Source of the DNA: Tectiglobus sp039183375
Lineage (GTDB): Bacteria; Pseudomonadota; Alphaproteobacteria; Rhizobiales; Hyphomicrobiaceae
Direction: 5' to 3'
Length of the DNA: 11,865 nucleotides
Assembly: GCA_039183375.1 (NCBI GenBank)
Contig: JBCDBQ010000191.1
Coordinates: forward strand, 1-11,865
Made by a program: the position numbers and the translations under genes. Below are positions 1-6,502 of this stretch, one piece after another. Below the pieces are notes generated by a model that worked only from the letters and a program-made list of their open reading frames with translations, was not told the DNA's origin and searched no databases. The first letter of the stretch is position 1. The number at the start of each line of letters is the position of its first letter.

Positions 1-141
1 CGCCGCCCGCTGATACCGCATGTGCCGCTTCATCTCAGGCCGCGGGCATGTGGTTGCGTAAAAGAAGCTCAGTACGGTCAGCCGATTATTGAAGGTCGGC
101 GCGCCCACGCCGCGCTCCTTCATGTCGAGTTGAAACGCCCG
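1..141. repeat. Terminal direct repeat, left copy (contig circularises)
   Basis: These 141 bases are identical, base for base by eye, to the last 141 bases of the window. The repeat starts and ends in the middle of the integrase gene and corresponds to integrase codons 54-100. Joining the ends over it restores one continuous reading frame. An exact overlap of 141 matches the largest default k-mer of a common metagenome assembler, so this is best read as a circular-contig overlap, not a biological repeat. Confidence 0.95.
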
Positions 142-300
142 CAACTCCTCCGGTGTCGCGTTGTCGGGCGAATGGCCCAGATACCGCGTGAACTCCCGCA
201 TCGCCCGCAAGTACATCGTCTGCGTCTTAGGCTGCAGCCCCTTGATCCGCATATCCTCGAGAAAACGCTGGCGCAGCGCAGGCACATACTGGTCCGTCAT
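1..300 (-). pseudogene. Tyrosine recombinase/integrase, 5' part (codons 1-100)
   Basis: N-terminal part of a phage-type integrase; the rest lies at the right end of the window. The start at 300 is set by a strong AGGAGGT ribosome site four bases upstream. The residues form the SAM-like core-binding domain that grips the recombination site (about residues 5-85: helix segments, NNRL near 71-74, LSFFY near 77-81), followed by the linker to the catalytic domain. Read across the circular join, the gene would encode about 290 aa, the usual size for XerC/D-like recombinases, but it is interrupted by a 38-bp insertion near its 3' end, so it is called a pseudogene. Integrases of this type are found directly upstream of IS91-type transposases in some alphaproteobacterial elements; their role there is unclear. 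Confidence 0.85.
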
Positions 301-481
301 TGGAACCTCCTGTCATCAGATTGAGAAGGTCCCAATCGTCAGACAGGCGCGCCGATCCACAAAATCGAAGCGACCGGATCAGCGCGCATCACCCGCGGCA
401 AGCGCCAATACCGCGCGAGCGGTTTCGTCCTTGTCCGCAAAGCCGACTTTCGGACTTACGACTAGTATGCCGCTTTTCAGT
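301..481. other. Non-coding junction between IS91 integrase and passenger genes, with a possible gene remnant
   Basis: No full gene fits here. On the minus strand an open frame running from just after the VOC gene to a TGA at 379-381 reads like the tail of a real protein, with KVGFADKDETARAVLALAAG followed by DAR and stop. It has no start codon, so it may be the C-terminus of a gene cut off when the element or circle formed. The segment should also contain the integrase promoter and one end of the IS91-type element, neither of which I can place exactly. Confidence 0.35.
433..455 (-). terminator. Imperfect hairpin downstream of the VOC gene
   Basis: GTCCG, a bulged C, AAAG, loop CCGA, then CTTTCGGAC forms a nine-pair stem. 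It lies 27 bases after the end of the VOC-qor-monooxygenase operon (minus strand). There is no run of T after it, so a classical intrinsic terminator is doubtful. It overlaps the possible gene remnant and could instead mark the junction with the IS element. Confidence 0.3.
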
Positions 482-862
482 TCACTCGTTCAGATCAAAG
501 TCCACATGCACATGGTTTCCGTCCGGGTCGGAGATATGGAACTGGACGAGGCCAGCGCCTTTGACCTCAGCCCTTTTGAACGGATCCCCGTATTCTGTGA
601 GCGTTTTCTCAAACGCAGTGGCATCAGTTGCTGAGAACGCAAAATGCTCCAGCTTCAGGGCGGCTTCCGACCCGGTTCGGATTTGTCCGGTATCCTCCAC
701 GAGATGAACGACTGGTGAATCCCCAACGTAGAGCCAGGCTCCACCAAACGGAAAATCTGGCCGGGGCCCGGAACGCAGGCCAAGAACGGCCTCGTACCAG
801 GCAACCATACCGTCCAAATTTGCCGTTACGACGTTCACATGATCCAACTGTCGAATTGCCAT
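482..862 (-). CDS. VOC-family (glyoxalase/dioxygenase-like) protein
   Basis: This 126-aa protein has the single-chain size of vicinal-oxygen-chelate proteins, which pair two beta-alpha-beta-beta-beta modules around a divalent metal; members include glyoxalase I, fosfomycin-resistance proteins and ring-cleaving dioxygenases. Visible signatures are LDHVNVVTANL at 6-16 with the usual first metal ligand His8, WYEAVLGLR at 22-30, LEHFAFSA at 71-78 opening the second module (His73), and the closing ISDPDGNHVHVDF at 110-122. The start at 862 is chosen because the family motif begins there and a GGAGGG site lies just upstream. Its ATG begins one base after the TGA of the quinone oxidoreductase-like gene, so the two are probably translationally coupled. 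Third of three genes in an operon; substrate unknown, but the context fits handling of a reactive carbonyl or quinone-derived compound. Confidence 0.85.
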   Translation of the reverse strand: MAIRQLDHVNVVTANLDGMVAWYEAVLGLRSGPRPDFPFGGAWLYVGDSPVVHLVEDTGQIRTGSEAALKLEHFAFSATDATAFEKTLTEYGDPFKRAEVKGAGLVQFHISDPDGNHVHVDFDLNE

Positions 863-863
863 A

Positions 864-1877
864 TCAGTAACCCTCCAGCACGATCTTGCCCATCGACTTA
901 CCGCTTTCAAGCAGTCCGTGAGCCTTCATCAGATTTGCAGCGTTGATGGTGCCAAAGCCTTCCGCAACTGTGGACCTGACCTTGCCCGCGTCGATCAAGG
1001 CTGCGACTTCGTTCAAAATGTCTCCTTGCCGTTGAATGTCGGCGGTCTCGAACATCGGGCGTGTAAACATGAACTCCCAATGGACCGAGATGGCCTTGGA
1101 CTTGAAGGGCATGATATCGAAGGTCTCTGGATCGTCGATAAGGCCGTAGCGGCCCTGAGGCGTCATGATTTCGGCAACGTCTGCAGAATAAAGATGTGAG
1201 TGGGTCGTCGAGTAAACGAAATCAACGCTCCCAATGCCAAGTGCCTCAATCTGCGGACCGAGCGGCTCTGCGTGGCTGATGACATGGTGCGCCCCGAGTT
1301 CCTCTACCCATGCCTTTGTTTCTTGCCGTGAGGCTGTTGCGATGATGGTCACATCGGACAAAGTACGGGCGAGTTGGATTGTGATGGACCCCACACCGCC
1401 CGCGCCGCCAATCACCAACAGCGTCTTCTTTCCGCCAGGCACTGGGTTGTTGATCCGCAACCGGTCAGACAGCATTTCATAGGCAGTGAGGGTGGTCAGT
1501 GGCATCGCGGCTGCTGCTGAGGTCGAGATTGATTTCGGAGCCTTTCCAACGATGCGCGCATCGACGAGATGGTATTCAGAGTTGGTCCCAGGTCGGTTTA
1601 CCGTACCAGCGTAATAGACTCTGTCCCCCACCGAGAAATCGTTGACGGCTTCACCGACGCCAACAACTTCACCGGCGGCATCCCACCCCAAGATATCGGG
1701 TGTCCCACCCGATGGAGCACGCCGCTGTCGGATTTTGGTATCCACTGGGTTGACCGAAACTGCTTCGACTTTCACCAACAGGTAATGGCCGCTAGCTTCG
1801 GGCACATCTGCCTCAAAATCAATCAACGCATCGGGTCGATCAATCGGTCCCGTTTCGGTATACCCAACAGCTTTCAT
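864..1877 (-). CDS. Zinc-less alcohol dehydrogenase / quinone oxidoreductase-like protein (MDR superfamily)
   Basis: At 337 aa this is a normal-length medium-chain dehydrogenase/reductase. The N-terminal GroES-like domain spans about 1-130, with SVNPVDTKIR at 41-50 and GWDAAGEVVGVG at 64-75. The Rossmann domain carries the nucleotide loop GGAGGVGS at 157-164. The cysteine cluster of the structural zinc is absent, as in quinone oxidoreductases. The stretch VHWEFMFTR at 265-273 is typical of the subfamily annotated as zinc-binding alcohol dehydrogenase family protein. Expected activity is NAD(P)H-dependent reduction of a quinone or an activated double bond in the cytoplasm. The start at 1877 follows AAAGGAG and leaves 23 bases after the preceding monooxygenase-like gene. 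Middle gene of the operon read away from lysR. Confidence 0.88.
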   Translation of the reverse strand: MKAVGYTETGPIDRPDALIDFEADVPEASGHYLLVKVEAVSVNPVDTKIRQRRAPSGGTPDILGWDAAGEVVGVGEAVNDFSVGDRVYYAGTVNRPGTNSEYHLVDARIVGKAPKSISTSAAAAMPLTTLTAYEMLSDRLRINNPVPGGKKTLLVIGGAGGVGSITIQLARTLSDVTIIATASRQETKAWVEELGAHHVISHAEPLGPQIEALGIGSVDFVYSTTHSHLYSADVAEIMTPQGRYGLIDDPETFDIMPFKSKAISVHWEFMFTRPMFETADIQRQGDILNEVAALIDAGKVRSTVAEGFGTINAANLMKAHGLLESGKSMGKIVLEGY

Positions 1878-1900
1878 CGCGTGCTCCTTTGATATGTTGA

Positions 1901-2191
1901 TCAGCCGATGATGCTCATCTCGCTTAATGTGAATTCTTCGACGGCTCCGTCGGTCGCTTCCATGTAAGCGGAAAGGTGAGGGGCGCCCATGTGGGTTTGC
2001 CACAATTCGCGGCTTTCCCAATTCTCGTAGAACAGGAAGTGCGCTGGATTATCATTATCTTGGTGCAGGTCGTAGTTGATGCAACCTGCTTCAGCTCGGG
2101 TGATGGCGATGAGCTTGAGAAGCTCGGCTTTCACGAGGTCGATCTTGTCGGGGTTGGCTTTGATGTTAGCGACGATGGTCAGCTTGGCCAT
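1901..2191 (-). CDS. Antibiotic biosynthesis monooxygenase (ABM) domain protein, putative quinol monooxygenase
   Basis: This 96-aa single-domain protein has the length and pattern of ABM/YgiN-like proteins: TIVANIKANPDKIDLVKAEL near 5-24, AGCINYDLHQDNDNP at 35-49, FLFYENWES at 52-60 and HLSAYM near 72-77. These dimeric ferredoxin-like folds oxidise quinols or aromatic compounds without a cofactor, although some members only bind or protect against them. The start at 2191 follows AGGAAG. It is the first gene of a three-gene minus-strand operon with the quinone oxidoreductase-like and VOC genes. A quinol oxidase-like protein beside a quinone reductase-like protein suggests quinone redox cycling or detoxification; that is inference. 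Confidence 0.87.
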   Translation of the reverse strand: MAKLTIVANIKANPDKIDLVKAELLKLIAITRAEAGCINYDLHQDNDNPAHFLFYENWESRELWQTHMGAPHLSAYMEATDGAVEEFTLSEMSIIG

Positions 2192-2292
2192 TGGAATCTT
2201 CCTTTGTGTTAACTCTATGTGGGCAATTTACGAGGGCGCAAACGCAGGATAAACTGGCTATAACCGAAAAGATAATCCGGAATTGGCGGCCA
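2192..2292. promoter_or_regulatory. Divergent control region between the ABM operon and lysR
   Basis: Both transcription units must start in or near these 101 bases. On the plus strand TATAAC at 2259-2264 could be a -10 box for lysR; no good -35 precedes it. On the minus strand TAGAGT at about 2215-2220 is a weak -10 candidate. LysR proteins usually bind such shared regions at interrupted dyads; ATA-N7-TAT at 2249-2261 is a possible but short half-site pair. Assignment rests mainly on gene arrangement. Confidence 0.45.
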
Positions 2293-3192
2293 ATGCTTCT
2301 CGACAATATTCGCGTATTCATGATGATTGCCGAGAAAGGCAGCCTTGTCGCAGCAGCTCGTGAAATTGGCATGTCCACAACCACGGTCTCGGAGCGCTTG
2401 GCGGCACTCGAAGCACACTACGGCGTTGTGTTGTTCAATCGGACAACACGTTCTATCAGCCTGACCGAGGAAGGCCGAATGCTCTTGGACGGGGCCAAGT
2501 CTGTTCTGAGTGAAGTTGCCGAACTCGACACGCGAATACGCCACGGTGCCGAGACGCTTTCTGGGCCGATCCGCATCTCGGCGCCCGTTGATCTTGGGCG
2601 TTCTATCATATCGCAAGCCATATCGACGTTCACTGAAGAGAACCCTGCGGTCTCCATCGAGTTGTTATTGTCCGACGGCTACGTTGATCTGGTCGGTCAG
2701 GGGTTTGATCTGGCTGTGCGCTTTGGCAACGTGACGGACTCCACACTAAGGGCGCGCAGCCTCGGGACCTTTCAGCGTCTCGTTTGTGCTGCACCTGCTT
2801 ACATAGAAAGACACGGGGTCCCGAAAACGCCTAACGACCTCAAAGATCACAATTGCCTCGTGATGCGGTTCGGAGAAACCTTGGACAATGTTTGGGAGTT
2901 TAAAAGAGGGCCTAAGCGTCACCAGGTAACAGTTCGCGGTAGCCGGGTTGTGAACGACGGTTGGCTCATCCGGTCCTGGGCGTTGGCCGGGCATGGAATT
3001 GTCTTAAAATCGGAACTGGATGTGGCTGATGATATCCGCTCCGGAGCACTCGTTTCCCTTTTTGAAGATCATTTGCCTCCCCCTATCCCACTTCAGATGA
3101 TGTTCCCACCCGGAAGAGCGCAGCCAAGGCGCGTTACCGCATTTGCGGATTATCTTCTCGCTGCTGTTTCTGGCATGGGCATCGCGTCATAG
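2293..3192 (+). CDS. LysR-family transcriptional regulator
   Basis: The 299-aa length is standard for LysR regulators. The winged helix-turn-helix occupies about 1-60 (AEKGSLVAAAREIGMSTTTV at 13-32, then SERLAALEAHYG and LFNRTTRSISLTEEG). The inducer-binding domain covers about 88-295. The start at 2293 is preferred over the longer frame from 2191, because family homology begins at LLDNIRVF and the extra 34 residues look like read-through of the intergenic region. The ribosome site before it is weak. It is divergent from the monooxygenase / quinone oxidoreductase / VOC operon, which is the usual arrangement of a LysR regulator with its target, probably an activator responding to a substrate of that operon. 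Cytoplasmic DNA-binding tetramer by family analogy. Confidence 0.92.
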   Translation: MLLDNIRVFMMIAEKGSLVAAAREIGMSTTTVSERLAALEAHYGVVLFNRTTRSISLTEEGRMLLDGAKSVLSEVAELDTRIRHGAETLSGPIRISAPVDLGRSIISQAISTFTEENPAVSIELLLSDGYVDLVGQGFDLAVRFGNVTDSTLRARSLGTFQRLVCAAPAYIERHGVPKTPNDLKDHNCLVMRFGETLDNVWEFKRGPKRHQVTVRGSRVVNDGWLIRSWALAGHGIVLKSELDVADDIRSGALVSLFEDHLPPPIPLQMMFPPGRAQPRRVTAFADYLLAAVSGMGIAS

Positions 3193-3443
3193 GTATTGAT
3201 CACGGTCACTGGCACATTGAGTGTCTTCTTAACGAGCCGAAGCAGAACTCAACAAGCCAATGCCGAATGACAGGTGAGTCCGCACCTTACCTGTTGCGCT
3301 GCGATCTTCCGAACGGCCTTGATTACCCGGTCCGGCCTTTGGACCGTGTCGCGGCGGATTCAACAAAAGAGCCCATACCTCCCGCATTGGGGTGATGCAG
3401 CGAATGGCGGCTTTTGTGTTGCCTTCATCGTGTGCGCAAGAAA
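3193..3443. other. Intergenic segment between convergent lysR and merR, with hairpins
   Basis: No gene recognised. The plus-strand open frame here has no family features. CGGTCC-N7-GGACCG at 3328-3346 is a six-pair hairpin that might terminate either gene. At 3270-3294, ACAGGT...ACCTGT and AGGTG...CACCT make two mutually exclusive stems. A start-less minus-strand frame (3249-3359) reads RRDTVQRPDRVIKAVRKIAA and could be a gene remnant, but is too short to identify. Confidence 0.35.
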
Positions 3444-3851
3444 TTACTTAGCATCTTCTGGGATAAGAGTATCCTTCAGGATCGTTTGAAATCTGGGGCA
3501 TTCGAGGTGAGAAGGCGCTGTGCATGCCGCTATATGATCCAGCAGGTCCGCAGTTGTTCGCAATTCCTCCGCTTGACTTCGTAGGTTGGTTGCTTGGTTC
3601 TGTAATTCTTGACGGCTGAGTTCCAGTCTTCCGCCTTGAGGGCGAAACAAAACACTAATCTCATTGAGGGAAAAGCCTGCCCGGCGGCCAAGAGCTATCA
3701 AGGCAAGCCGTGTGAGCACATTGTCATCGTATTCCCTGCGCAACCCGCGCCGACCGTCTGACGCAATCAATCCACGCTTTTCGTAGTAACGTAACGTCGA
3801 TGGGTTCAACCCGCTGCGTTGAGCGACCTCTGCAATATCGAGCCGGTACAT
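3444..3851 (-). CDS. MerR-family transcriptional regulator
   Basis: 135 aa. The N-terminal winged helix (about 1-70) is clear: IAEVAQRSGLNPSTLRYYEKRGLI at 6-29 is the classic MerR helix-turn-helix plus wing, followed by RREYDDNVLTRLALIALGRRAGFSL. A coiled-coil dimer helix follows at about 76-108, then a short tail with Cys110 and Cys118 (AACTAPSHLECPRF). Two cysteines at the end of the coiled coil recall redox- or metal-sensing MerR proteins, but their spacing (seven residues between) does not match SoxR's cluster, so the signal is unknown. ATG at 3851, with a GAGG site about 11 bases upstream. Divergent from the DUF2938-like gene across a 64-bp region holding a clear dyad, so that gene is the likely target. 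Confidence 0.92.
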   Translation of the reverse strand: MYRLDIAEVAQRSGLNPSTLRYYEKRGLIASDGRRGLRREYDDNVLTRLALIALGRRAGFSLNEISVLFRPQGGRLELSRQELQNQATNLRSQAEELRTTADLLDHIAACTAPSHLECPRFQTILKDTLIPEDAK

Positions 3852-3852
3852 A

Positions 3853-3875
3853 TTGACTTAAACCTCACTTTAAGT
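3853..3875 (+). promoter_or_regulatory. Candidate MerR operator overlapping a promoter
   Basis: ACTTAAA at 3856-3862 and TTTAAGT at 3869-3875 are perfect 7-bp inverted arms separated by six bases. TTGACT (3853-3858) is a good -35 box overlapping the left arm, for transcription towards the DUF2938-like gene. No good -10 is visible at normal distance. MerR activators bind dyads between -35 and -10 boxes with an overlong 19-20 bp spacer, which fits this arrangement. Confidence 0.6.
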
Positions 3876-3915
3876 TGCAGAAACAGTGCGAAATTCTCTT
3901 AGGAAAGGAAAGCAC

Positions 3916-4407
3916 ATGAGTTTCGTAGAGTTGCTAGTTTTCGGAGCAGCTGCCGGTCTAGGAGCGACCATTTTTGCAGATGTAATTGCCATTCTGCGTC
4001 AAGGTTGGGCCATGACACACGGCTTTTATTGTTTGGTTGGCCGTTGGATTGGGGCGCTCCCGCACAATGGATTTATGCATGACGACATCCGTGCATCCGC
4101 ACCCATTACTGGTGAAGCGGCATTAGGGTGGAGTGCCCATATTTTATTGGGCGTCATCTACGGGATCAGCTTCGCTGTTTTATTCGGGTCCTTGGCCCTC
4201 GATACACCGAAGCTCTGGCAAGGACTGGCCTTTGGGTTTGTGACCGTCCTGGTGCCCTGGCTCATTTTTCAGCCGCTTTTCGGCTGGGGATTTGGTATGT
4301 CAAAGGCGCCTGAGCCTTGGAAAATGCGCAAGAAAGGCGTGATAAATCACAGCGTTTTCGGTTTAGGAATTTGGCTTAGCTTAGTGAGTTTGAACGCATT
4401 TTTCTAA
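3916..4407 (+). CDS. DUF2938-family integral membrane protein
   Basis: 163 aa, with four likely membrane helices at about 5-27, 72-93, 100-122 and 143-162. Family-like segments are VGRWIGALPHNGFMHDDI at 41-58, GEAALGWSAHILLGVIYG at 66-83 and the loop GWGFGMSKAPEPWKMRKKG at 123-141. The resemblance to DUF2938 is from memory of the family pattern, not a search. Function is unknown in the family. The start at 3916 is chosen over an ATG ten codons earlier because AAAGGAAAG lies just upstream and the helix begins directly after. Its DNA looks more AT-rich than the IS91 part. Likely switched on by the divergent MerR regulator, which would suggest a stress- or compound-inducible membrane function. 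Confidence 0.78.
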   Translation: MSFVELLVFGAAAGLGATIFADVIAILRQGWAMTHGFYCLVGRWIGALPHNGFMHDDIRASAPITGEAALGWSAHILLGVIYGISFAVLFGSLALDTPKLWQGLAFGFVTVLVPWLIFQPLFGWGFGMSKAPEPWKMRKKGVINHSVFGLGIWLSLVSLNAFF

Positions 4408-4689
4408 CGTGCGCTAAGCGGAAAAAGCAATACAGTACATAGCTGATGACTTCCGATAGGGAAATGCCATGCTGTATGAGGACATCAACATCATACAAAC
4501 ACTCGGCTGTCAAACCACCCGCGTTGCGCAGCAACTAAGAAGCGCAGACTTGGAGCTATCGGACATAGCAGCAGCATAAACAGTGAGTTCTACCCGCCAT
4601 CGGTCTGTCGTCCGAAGTGTTTCGTCCCACATTTGCGGGCTCCGAGGAACACCGGAAGAGAACCGACACCACCCTGCAAAGCGCCTTAG
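4408..4689. other. Intergenic segment between convergent DUF2938-like gene and the 39-aa ORF
   Basis: No gene of normal size and no convincing terminator were seen. It contains one short plus-strand ORF, listed separately. The remainder (about 4580-4689) shows no family resemblance in any frame that I could read. Confidence 0.4.
4469..4579 (+). CDS. Possible 36-aa small ORF or regulator remnant
   Basis: It begins MLYEDINIIQTLGCQ and ends LRSADLELSDIAAA, followed by TAA. An AGGGAA stretch lies about five bases before the ATG. The stretch RVAQQLRSADLELSDIAAA loosely resembles the second helix-turn-helix of AraC-type regulators, so this may be a leftover of such a gene, not a working peptide. 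No continuation of that domain was found in other frames downstream. Weak call. Confidence 0.22.
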   Translation: MLYEDINIIQTLGCQTTRVAQQLRSADLELSDIAAA

Positions 4690-4809
4690 TCAGGTTAAGA
4701 ATGCCAGATAGATACCCATGGCAATCCACACCAAGACAATCTGCGCCACCATGGCAACTATGAGGAATTTCGACTGTTTGAAATCTTCTTTCACATCGAT
4801 CTTTTTCAT
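4690..4809 (-). CDS. 39-aa single-pass membrane microprotein
   Basis: A short gene: a charged N-terminus (MKKIDVKEDFKQSK) is followed by one strongly hydrophobic helix at about 15-38, ending LAFLT. The start is convincing: a GGAG ribosome site lies exactly eight bases upstream of the ATG at 4809. The lysine-rich start and the single helix predict an N-in inner-membrane peptide. It lies 75 bases after the SDR gene on the same strand, so it is probably the last gene of the SnoaL / NmrA / SDR operon, or a separate small unit. I do not recognise a family. It might anchor or modulate one of the soluble oxidoreductases, but this is conjecture. Confidence 0.6.
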   Translation of the reverse strand: MKKIDVKEDFKQSKFLIVAMVAQIVLVWIAMGIYLAFLT

Positions 4810-4884
4810 TTTTTCATCTCCGACTTTCACGACTGTTCGGTCTGGTACTGCGTTGAACTTGGCCACGTTACACCAATGCGTCCG

Positions 4885-5625
4885 CTAGATAATTCCACCA
4901 TTGGCTCGCAAGGTCTGTCCGTTGATCCAGGCACCATCCGGCCCTGACAGGAATGCAACGACGTTCGCGATGTCCGCAGGCGTGCCCAATCGCTCCAGCG
5001 GCGGCATCTTCGCCATCCGGTCGACAACGTCCTTCGGTTTTCCGTCAAGGAACAGGTCCGTCGCTGTGGGCCCAGGCGCAACTGCGTTCACGGTAATCGC
5101 GCGGCCGCGCAACTCCTTTGCCAAAATCGCGGTCATAGCTTCGATCGCGGCTTTTATGCCCGCATAAACGCCGTAGGTCTCGAGCTTTAGACCAACAACG
5201 CTTGAGGAAAAGTTGATGATCGCGCCACTGTCTCTAAGGTGGCTAGCCGCTTCTCGCATCATGTTGAACGAACCCTTCAGGTTTACAGCAACTTGGGTAT
5301 CGAAGAGTGCGTCGTCACTTTGGGCAATAGAGGCAAGTTTCATGATACCGGCGTTGTTCACAAGAATATCGACACCACCAAACGCGGCTTGAGTTGTCTC
5401 GAACAATTGCGTCACTGCGGCTGGATCTGAAACATCGGCCTGGGCTGTGATGGCGCTCCCACCTGCTGCCTCGATTTCGTCAACGACCTTCTGGGAGGCG
5501 GTTTGGTTGCCCGCATAGTTGACAACGACATTCAGCCCATCGGCTGCGAGGCGCCGCGCAATGGCAGCGCCGATGCCTCGGGAAGCACCAGTGACAATTG
5601 CTGTTCTCTTTGATGAATTCTCCAT
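4885..5625 (-). CDS. SDR-family oxidoreductase (3-ketoacyl-ACP reductase-like)
   Basis: A classical short-chain dehydrogenase of 246 aa. The cofactor loop TGASRGIG is at 12-19, DVS at 65-67, NNAG at 90-93, the catalytic serine is in the SSS at 140-142, and Tyr154-x3-Lys158 (YAGIK) completes the triad. NVVVNYAG after the second strand lacks an acidic residue, favouring NADP(H). PGPTATDLF at 184-192 and NGQTLRANGGI at the C-terminus are typical. It should reduce a carbonyl or oxidise an alcohol in the cytoplasm; the substrate cannot be told. The start at 5625 follows AAGGAA, 28 bases after the NmrA-like gene's stop; the longer upstream frame overlaps that gene and lacks homology. Third gene of the operon divergent from tetR. 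Confidence 0.93.
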   Translation of the reverse strand: MENSSKRTAIVTGASRGIGAAIARRLAADGLNVVVNYAGNQTASQKVVDEIEAAGGSAITAQADVSDPAAVTQLFETTQAAFGGVDILVNNAGIMKLASIAQSDDALFDTQVAVNLKGSFNMMREAASHLRDSGAIINFSSSVVGLKLETYGVYAGIKAAIEAMTAILAKELRGRAITVNAVAPGPTATDLFLDGKPKDVVDRMAKMPPLERLGTPADIANVVAFLSGPDGAWINGQTLRANGGII

Positions 5626-5653
5626 GTCTGTTTTCCTTATGAGTTGGTGTGCC

Positions 5654-6502
5654 TCATGCCTCGACACGCACGTGCCATGCCGCTTTGCTACGGGCCGCAA
5701 ACTCCGCCAAACTGGATGGCCAGCGTCCGGTAACGCGCCAAACGTTCTCTGTGACGCGATCTTCTGAACCGTTGGCAATGTTTGTGTCCATGGCTGCAAG
5801 AGTTGTGGCATAGGCTTCTGGCAAGCCTGCCGCCATGTGGCGAGCCGAAAGGTCTGCTTCGCTCAAATTGTGATGCGCGACGGGGTTCTCAGTGACCTCG
5901 CTCAGCACATTCGCAACATCGCTATAGCTAAGGGTGGCAGGTCCGGTCAGGATGAGATCGCCGGACGCAAACTCTTTTTGAGATAACGCTTCGACAGCCA
6001 CGGCGGCGATGTCCTCGGCATCAATAAAGCCGATCCGACCGCTGGAGGTTGCGGTATAGATTGACCCTTGATCGCGGATCTGAGCTAGCAGCTGCCCTTC
6101 CGAAAAGTTCTGCATGAACCAAGTCGGGCGTAGAACGATCCATTCTGGTGCGTGGTCGCGTAGCCACGCATGAACAGCACCCATCATAGGCCCGCCTGCT
6201 TCCAGCGATGACGCGCTGAGCAAAACAAACCGCTTCACACCCTCGGTAATTGCCAGGTGCATGAAGGGGATCATCGCGGGAAGAGGCTCGGCAACACCGC
6301 TTGGTGCGACCAGATATATGCTCGAAACACTCTCCAACGCCGCTGGCCAGGAACTCTCATCGCTCCAATCAAAGCGAACGTCATGTGCGGCTTTAGGGTG
6401 ACGTGTGGCAACACGATGAATAAGGTGGCGGGCAGCAAGCTGTGCCGATATGCGGCGACCGGTTGTTCCGGTTCCGCCGGTGACTAAGATGGTATTACGC
6501 AC
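5654..6502 (-). CDS. NmrA-like NAD(P)-binding (atypical SDR) protein
   Basis: 282 aa from a GTG start. The Rossmann loop GGTGTTGR is at 9-16, right at the N-terminus, and the catalytic YxxxK of classical SDRs is missing; with VLLSASSLEAGG at 93-104 and WIVLRPTWFMQNF at 121-133 this is the NmrA/QorB-like pattern. Relatives act as NAD(P)H-dependent quinone reductases or as redox sensors that bind the cofactor without catalysis. The GTG at 6502 is preferred over an ATG at 6538 because AAAGGA lies seven bases upstream and homology begins there. The start overlaps the last eight bases of the SnoaL-like gene (GTGCGTAA), so the two are probably translationally coupled. Second gene of the operon. Confidence 0.88.
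   Translation of the reverse strand: MRNTILVTGGTGTTGRRISAQLAARHLIHRVATRHPKAAHDVRFDWSDESSWPAALESVSSIYLVAPSGVAEPLPAMIPFMHLAITEGVKRFVLLSASSLEAGGPMMGAVHAWLRDHAPEWIVLRPTWFMQNFSEGQLLAQIRDQGSIYTATSSGRIGFIDAEDIAAVAVEALSQKEFASGDLILTGPATLSYSDVANVLSEVTENPVAHHNLSEADLSARHMAAGLPEAYATTLAAMDTNIANGSEDRVTENVWRVTGRWPSSLAEFAARSKAAWHVRVEA

Noticed and set aside
1..141. The terminal repeats as long direct repeats of a linear mobile element.
   Set aside because: They lie inside the coding sequence of the integrase and join in frame; an assembly overlap of a circular contig explains them better.
426..438. A 13-base motif (GCGGACAAGGACG on the minus strand) matching 11 of 13 bases at 9568-9580 on the plus strand, as if inverted repeats flanked the cargo.
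   Set aside because: With two mismatches, about one or two such pairs are expected by chance between the two junction segments, so it is not evidence of element ends.
161..707. Two plus-strand open frames over the integrase start and the VOC gene.
   Set aside because: Both are antisense shadows of recognisable genes with no family features.
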